Assembly: GCA_005408345.1 (NCBI GenBank)
Contig: SEMN01000569.1
Location: 62,001 to 126,000, forward strand
Source of the DNA: Macquaria australasica
Lineage: Eukaryota > Chordata > Actinopteri > Centrarchiformes > Percichthyidae
Direction of reading: 5' to 3'
Length of the DNA stretch: 64,000 nucleotides
The notes below the pieces were generated by a model. The model worked only from the letters and a program-made list of their open reading frames with translations, searched no databases and was not told where the DNA came from. This document shows, in pieces, positions 58,742 through 64,000 of the stretch. Each line of letters starts with the position of its first letter. Position 1 is the first letter of the stretch. The position numbers were made by a program, and so were the translations under genes.

Positions 58742-59589
58742 AGCAGTATGCGTGCATTCTTCAACTTTACATCTGTGTGTGCGAGAGCACTAGGAAGAAT
58801 ATGTGTAAATGAGTGTGCTTCTGTATATGTATTTGTGTATAAATCTGTGTGCGTGCATTGCTGCTTTTATGTGCTTGCGCCTGTGTGTCCTAAATTATTT
58901 CCCAACTTGATTATTGCAGGGATTTTTTTTTACTAAACTACATATTTCCCCGCAGGCCTTTTCAGATGCCCATAAAATGATGGTTGTTTTGCGCATTTGG
59001 GATATGATTGTATGTGACTGAGAGTAGGCTGGTGCATGCTGGGATATGAATGGGTGTGATTTGGACAGAAGGCGGTGGGAGTTAGTGTCTAGTTGTTTTT
59101 CATGCTTCATTGCTTTGTTCGTGATGAGGCCTCTCAGCTCGGCTTGCATGTTACATTTCAGTGACAGGGAATCATTCTGTAAGATGAGATGATTATCACT
59201 TCACATGTAAACTGGGGATTCTTACACTTTATTAACACAGGCTTCAACTCAAGAAATCTGTTCTCCCAGCGAGCCCTCACACTGACATGATTCTGTTTGT
59301 TTACATGAACGCCATATTGTAGTAAGCAATATAAATCTGTTTAAAAGTTACATTTGAAATTAAAATTCAGGTTCAATTTATTGTCACTAGACAGTACATG
59401 TACTAATACACCAAAGATTATTGCAGCTGCCCAAACTAATGCAAGATGGAGCATGTTACACTAAACACACACATACACATATATTTACATATACAGATAT
59501 TCATACAGGGATTATACACACATACATATACAAGATGTGTATAAAAGTGTATTAAGTGCAAAAAATGGTACATGTGAAAAAAAAGCATG
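58740..59589. other. Unannotated DNA, possible retroelement tail at right
   Basis: No gene. From about 59368, GGTTCAATTTATTGTCACTAG and later GTGTATTAAGTGCAAAAAAT resemble phrases seen in fish interspersed repeats and may be the 3' tail of the LINE that follows on the minus strand. Confidence 0.35.
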
Positions 59590-60405
59590 CATCCATTTTG
59601 CTCTGCTGGTTAGGATCGCAATGGCAACAGGCCAACAACCAAGGTAGCCCAGACATCCCTCTCCCTAGCCATGTCCTCCAGCTCTTCCTGGGGGGATCCC
59701 GAGGCGCACCCAGGCCACACGGGATATGTAATCCCTCCAGCGTGTTCTGGGGTCTGCCTCGTGGTCTCCTCCTAGTTGGATGTGCCCAGAATACCTTCAC
59801 AGGGAAGCTTTCTAGAGGCATCCTAATCAGATGGTTATACTTCAGCTTCAACCAAAAGTCCAGGCTCCTCACCCCCGTTTCTAAGGGTGAGCCCAGCCAT
59901 CCTGGGAAGGAAACTAATTTTGGCCACTTGTATCTGCAGTCTCATTCTCTCGGTCTGTCAGTATCCAAAGCTCATGACAATTGGTGAGGTTTGGAAAGCA
60001 GATCGTCCAGTAAATCAGGCTTAGGCTTAGCTACCTATTCACCATGACAGTCCAGTACAGCATCCACATCACTCAGTCTGCAGAACCAATCCGCTTGTCA
60101 ATATCACGTTCCATTTTACCCACACTTATGAATGAACAAGACAAGACTCCAAGATACCTGAACTCCTTCTCTCGGGGGCAGTGACTCAATCCGCAATTTT
60201 CCGGCGGAGTACCATGATCTCAGTCTTGGAGGTGCTGACTCTCACGGTCACGGTCTGCTGAAGCCAGCAGAACCACGTCATCCACGAAAAGCAATAAGTA
60301 TATAAACTGCACATCAAGAGGGTGTGGCTGAGATCAGCTTTCAGTGACATCATCAAATTTCTTGACCAACAGACCCAAATCCAAAGGTATTTCATTTATA
60401 CTGAT
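59590..60405 (-). pseudogene. LINE reverse-transcriptase C-terminal remnant
   Basis: Read on the minus strand, frame pieces follow the order of a very common fish non-LTR retrotransposon. YLLLFVDDVVLLAS (60300 to about 60258) holds the [FY]xDD catalytic motif of the reverse transcriptase. VSTSKTEIMVL comes next, with about 25 codons deleted between the two. Then come ERMRLQIQVAKISFLPRM, PTRRRPRGRPQ and LEDMAREREVWATLV in the C-terminal tail. Frameshifts and stops separate them. Upstream endonuclease and palm motifs are missing, as in a 5'-truncated copy. The clade is not assigned. The plus-strand frame at 59556-59987 is its shadow. Confidence 0.88.
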
Positions 60406-60410
60406 ATTAA

Positions 60411-60545
60411 ACAAAAAAAGCTGCAAATCCTCACAATTGAAAATCTGGAAACAGATTGTTTGTCATTTTTACATGGTGACTGGCTTCAATGATTAATCGA
60501 TTAACAAAATAGTTCTTTAATGACTAATCAATTGATTGACTCGGC
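60411..60545 (+). repeat. Right half of a fish dispersed repeat (ATTAATCGATTA family)
   Basis: CTGCAAATCCTCACAATTGA, GAAAATCTGGAAACAG, CATTTTTACATGGTGACTGG and TCAATGATTAATCGATTAAC, then ACAAAATAGTT, follow the order of a widespread fish repeat that begins CTGCAACTAACGATTA and ends in AATCGATTA-rich sequence. Only the right half is here. It abuts the 5' break of the LINE remnant within a few bases. Confidence 0.72.
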
Positions 60546-63500
60546 TCCTTCATTTCCATCAACAATCTCTCTCCAGCCATTATCTGATGGATACAACCTG
60601 ATGGTGGGAAGTTAAGCAGTCTGCCCTTTCTCTTCCAGTTTCCCCTCTGCTTTCTCTGCAGAATGACTTTCCAATGGTGGTTTAAACAATGGTGAATATC
60701 ATCTTCCTCCCGACGCCACTGCTAAGTTCTCTGTCCCGGCCTGACCCTATGATGCTGGGCCTCCACAGACCATTGATGTTAGATGTTGCCTGTGCTGCTT
60801 GCCCCCTTTTGGGAGCTCATAGGGGCTGTGTAGTACATGAAAATTTCAGTGCGCTGCTCCAGCTTGTGGAGAGCTGTCGTGCCTTTTGAATCAGTTAGAG
60901 AGCAAGGCATGTGTGAAGAACAATACAAATTGGGCCTGAGTGGGTTGCGCTAATTTACAGTACTGTATGTCAATCGATTCAGTCTCACACATTCTTTGGT
61001 ATGTATACGTAGATGATACACGTAGATCTGAGTAACATGAATAACCTACTGATAGTACAGTCTGTGAATGGCAGCCACAACATGCATCAGCAGCTCTTGC
61101 TTGTACTGATTCACTCCAAAAACAAAAAAAGGCAGGGTGCAGTGTATTAGTATCACATATTAGAATGAAATTGATTCATTGCAGCATCATTATTTGGTGT
61201 AGTTAACTGTTTTTTACACATTCAAACAATTATTTTCTGTAAATGGATGGAATGCAGTTTAGGAAACAAGAGCTCCAAAGAAAACATCCATAAATACCAC
61301 AGAAAATCATCTGTGACATGTGTTTGGGCCTTAGTGCTGTGGTGGTTTATTTGTCTGCAGCTGCACATGTACACAGGAGATTATATTTCAGCCATCAGAC
61401 TCAGCCCATAAAGTAGAGCCCAGTAGCTATAATGTGACATTCTTGCCCTTCAATTACCGGTTTGACAGACCAATGCACGGTGTGATGATGGTGACACAGA
61501 ACAGCATGAAGCAGAACTGCTCAGACTTGGTGTCTTAACTTTGCTTTTAAGGCAGATTGCACTATGAAATCCTTTATCCTAAAAGTTCCATTATCGAAGT
61601 TGGAGAAGTTAAAGTACTTATATAGGGAAATCGATTTTAAGTTCATAGCTTACCACAAATGAACTGCAATTTCAGTTCAATTACAGTTTAAATGAGACAT
61701 TTTGCTCCAAAATGAGAGGCCTATCAGAAGGTGACACCAATCTTTGCAAAAATTATTTGAAAAAGTAAAACTAATTGTGTTGCTTTAAATGGTAGGGGAT
61801 CCCTAATGATTATAATCAAAGATAATCCATGTGATAGAAGCCTTATTGTTACCACTCATGTTGCTTATGCCGAAGAAATACCTAAACAAACAGAGACAGA
61901 CAGCAAATTTAAGTCCATTCAGTGACTGCTGAGGCTACAGTGGCTACATGTCTCATGTGGACCCCATGAATTAACATTGCAGCATAGTGGCATAGAAAAT
62001 GTTGATGATGAACTTGTTGAAATGAAATGAAATGTTTTCCAATGGAATTTAACATTTTCTAATCATTTTTGTGCTGGTTGTTTGGTCTGAGTGAACTGAT
62101 TAATGTCCTCCAATGAAAAGACATTGAAAATCTATATCATTACTGTTTCACGTGGGGGGTGATAGACATAGAGATGACATAATATGCACTCTTGATTTAT
62201 TGCTGCTAGATTTGTTTTCAATTAGTGGACTGTCACTGTCACTTGACTGGCACTGTTTCACTTGTAAACATCCTGTGTTAGCAAAATGTTACTTATGTCA
62301 TTTGTGTAGTTAATTGCAATTAACACAATTTTCAATCAAACTTAAATATTTCATAATTAATGTCAGCAAGAACGGGTTTGAAAAAATCTGCTTATTGACC
62401 TCACAAAGCAGTGTGTATTTCTGTGTGTGAGTGAAATATGTCTGAATAACATAACTTTGTATTTAGGCAGATCAAGAATACATTTTAATGGTCATAGTTA
62501 TGACGATACAGATACCTATGTATGCCTTGAGATTTGAGATTGACCACCACTCATCCTGTTTTTTTTTGTTTTTTGTTTTTTGCTTCCCTGTTCAGGAGGG
62601 TTTTGCAATGTTTGCAATAATCATATTTTTAAAATGTAGTTCTAAAGTATTGTCAAGATGATGTTTTTTGTGTGTTACCAATAAATCAAGTGTAACTGCA
62701 GTACATTTCTGAATTCAACTGTAGAGTTCAGAGTGCTACAAAGCATCACTTGTGTGTGTCCACGGCCTTCAGTGAGTCCCACACATACTGCACATCCAGT
62801 AGACATCAGCCGGCAGACTCTCACTTGATGTGCTTTAATAACACCTCAACAACCAGATGCTTGCGTGGGCAGGGGTTCTCAAAAGCACTGTAGCACTAAT
62901 CTTTTTCACTTACCTCGCCAAGGGACAAACATGATCTTAGGTTGAAACACGGTCTAAGAAGGGGCCAAGCCAGGTAGTGTTATAATGGGATTTATAAAGA
63001 CTAAATACATTCACAAATAATGCCCTTGTAATGCAGCAGAGATATGGTCGCAAAAGAAAGCATTATCCAAAACACAGTCTTAGCCTGCTGAACTATGTTC
63101 CAGTAATCAGGTTTAGTTTTTATTGCAGCTTTTTTCTTATAATGTGACACCTCTCAGCTTACTCTCTTTGAAACAGAATAAGAGGGAGGGAGGCACACAC
63201 ACTTGGGTAAGTCTGGACACACACACTTGATCTCTTTGAAATGCACACACACTCCATGCAGGCGGCTAAGCCATGGTTGGGGCTTGGCGGGTTGTGATAT
63301 GGCCAGCTTTATCCGATTCCAGCTTTATCTTAAAAGTGCGTCTGAGTGAGTGTGACTGATATGTTCGGGCCTTTTTATGTGAATGACTCTCATTGTGTCT
63401 GTTCATTTGGTTGTGTATGTGCCTGCATACTGTACACATTTGTTTCTTCATGTGTAGTTTGTATTTGAGGGTGTTTGCTGAGTGTTTGTAGTTTTAAGTA

Positions 63501-64000
63501 AAGCGGGATTCTAGATGCTAAATGCAGGAGAGGTGTTGGTCATGTTTCATTTTCAGACAGTTCGCTGACGGACACATAGGCATATAAGTAAATATAGATA
63601 TAGATATAGAGAAAAACTAAAGCCAGAAAGGCAGAAAAAGAGAATGAAGGACCGTACTAAACATTAGACTCTATTAGACTCTTAATGTCAGCTTGTTTAG
63701 CAACTTCTTAGCTATCCATACACAGCTCTGTTTTGAACATGTGATTGTCAGAATGTTTCACACACAGACCTGTTTAGATTTAGACCTGAGTGGTTTAAAA
63801 ATGCATGGCAGGACCTCATTGTCAGCCATAATATAAGGATGTGACATATCAATTGAGACTGCAAGAGTCGAATCAATAGTCCAATTACCTCAGTAAATGT
63901 CACACTTTTACTGTAATGTGAGTGTCTAGACTAGACCAAACGTTTCATTCCTCCACGTGAAGATATACTTTCCTCAAAACATCTAAATGACTAAGTTTAC
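60546..64000. other. Unannotated unique DNA to the window end
   Basis: No gene is recognised. Short CA runs occur at 63190-63250, an ATAGAT run at 63594-63610 and a T-rich run at 62562-62580. The minus frame at 63266-63451 has no domain. Confidence 0.4.

Noticed and set aside
59556..59987. 143-codon plus-strand frame
   Set aside because: It is the antisense of the LINE C-terminal coding remnant.
63594..63612. Possible satellite at ATAGATATAGAT
   Set aside because: Only three imperfect units, too short to call a satellite.
1..64000. CRISPR arrays, bacterial operons, phage or plasmid features
   Set aside because: No regularly spaced direct repeats with unique spacers, no ribosome-binding-site/gene arrays; everything points to a vertebrate nuclear genome.

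Overview
The window looks like non-coding DNA from a teleost fish nuclear genome, either a gene desert or a very large intron. The reasons are the AT-rich background (judged by eye), the very dense (CA)n/(TG)n microsatellites (about twenty arrays, the longest 38 units), scarce CpG outside young insertions, and a mix of decayed mobile elements typical of ray-finned fish: Gypsy, Tc1/mariner, a LINE, tRNA-derived SINEs, hAT-like and Harbinger-like miniatures. There are no bacterial-type operons, CRISPR arrays, rRNA genes or convincing functional tRNA genes. No complete protein-coding gene can be supported. Nearly all open frames of 60-180 codons are chance frames or run through microsatellites.

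Layout. 0-2 kb: a minus-strand solo LTR with a near-perfect 5-bp target duplication, then a broken copy of a transposon-associated fish protein. 2-12 kb: mostly unannotated, with CA arrays, a CpG-dense unique segment (8.0-8.3 kb) and a consensus splice donor (8.95 kb). 12.4-16.2 kb: a Harbinger-like miniature element, a tRNA-derived SINE, a SINE body fragment, and a 387-bp element with a perfect 9-bp target duplication that encodes the start of a superfamily 2 helicase up to its P-loop. 16-36 kb: mostly unique DNA with microsatellites, a LINE-type 3' tail, two related inverted-repeat elements 10 kb apart (23.2 and 33.5 kb), a G-quadruplex motif (28.5 kb) and candidate conserved elements near 22.5-23 kb. 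36.9-42.2 kb: a Tc1-like remnant, the best candidate coding exon of the window (minus strand, 39,682-40,074, 131 open codons), a candidate conserved element, and a Gypsy RNase H remnant. 42-51 kb: microsatellites, a dispersed repeat, a weak decayed coding fragment, and a hAT-like element (50.8-51.3 kb). 51-64 kb: mostly unique DNA with candidate regulatory segments (56.5, 57.5 and 58.5 kb), then a LINE reverse-transcriptase remnant abutting another dispersed repeat (59.6-60.5 kb).

The genes do not form a pathway. The recognisable coding information is almost entirely from dead mobile elements. The parts most likely to matter to the host are the possible terminal exon at 39.7-40.1 kb and several homeodomain-site-rich segments that read like conserved non-coding elements. 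Both need cross-species alignment, which could not be done here.
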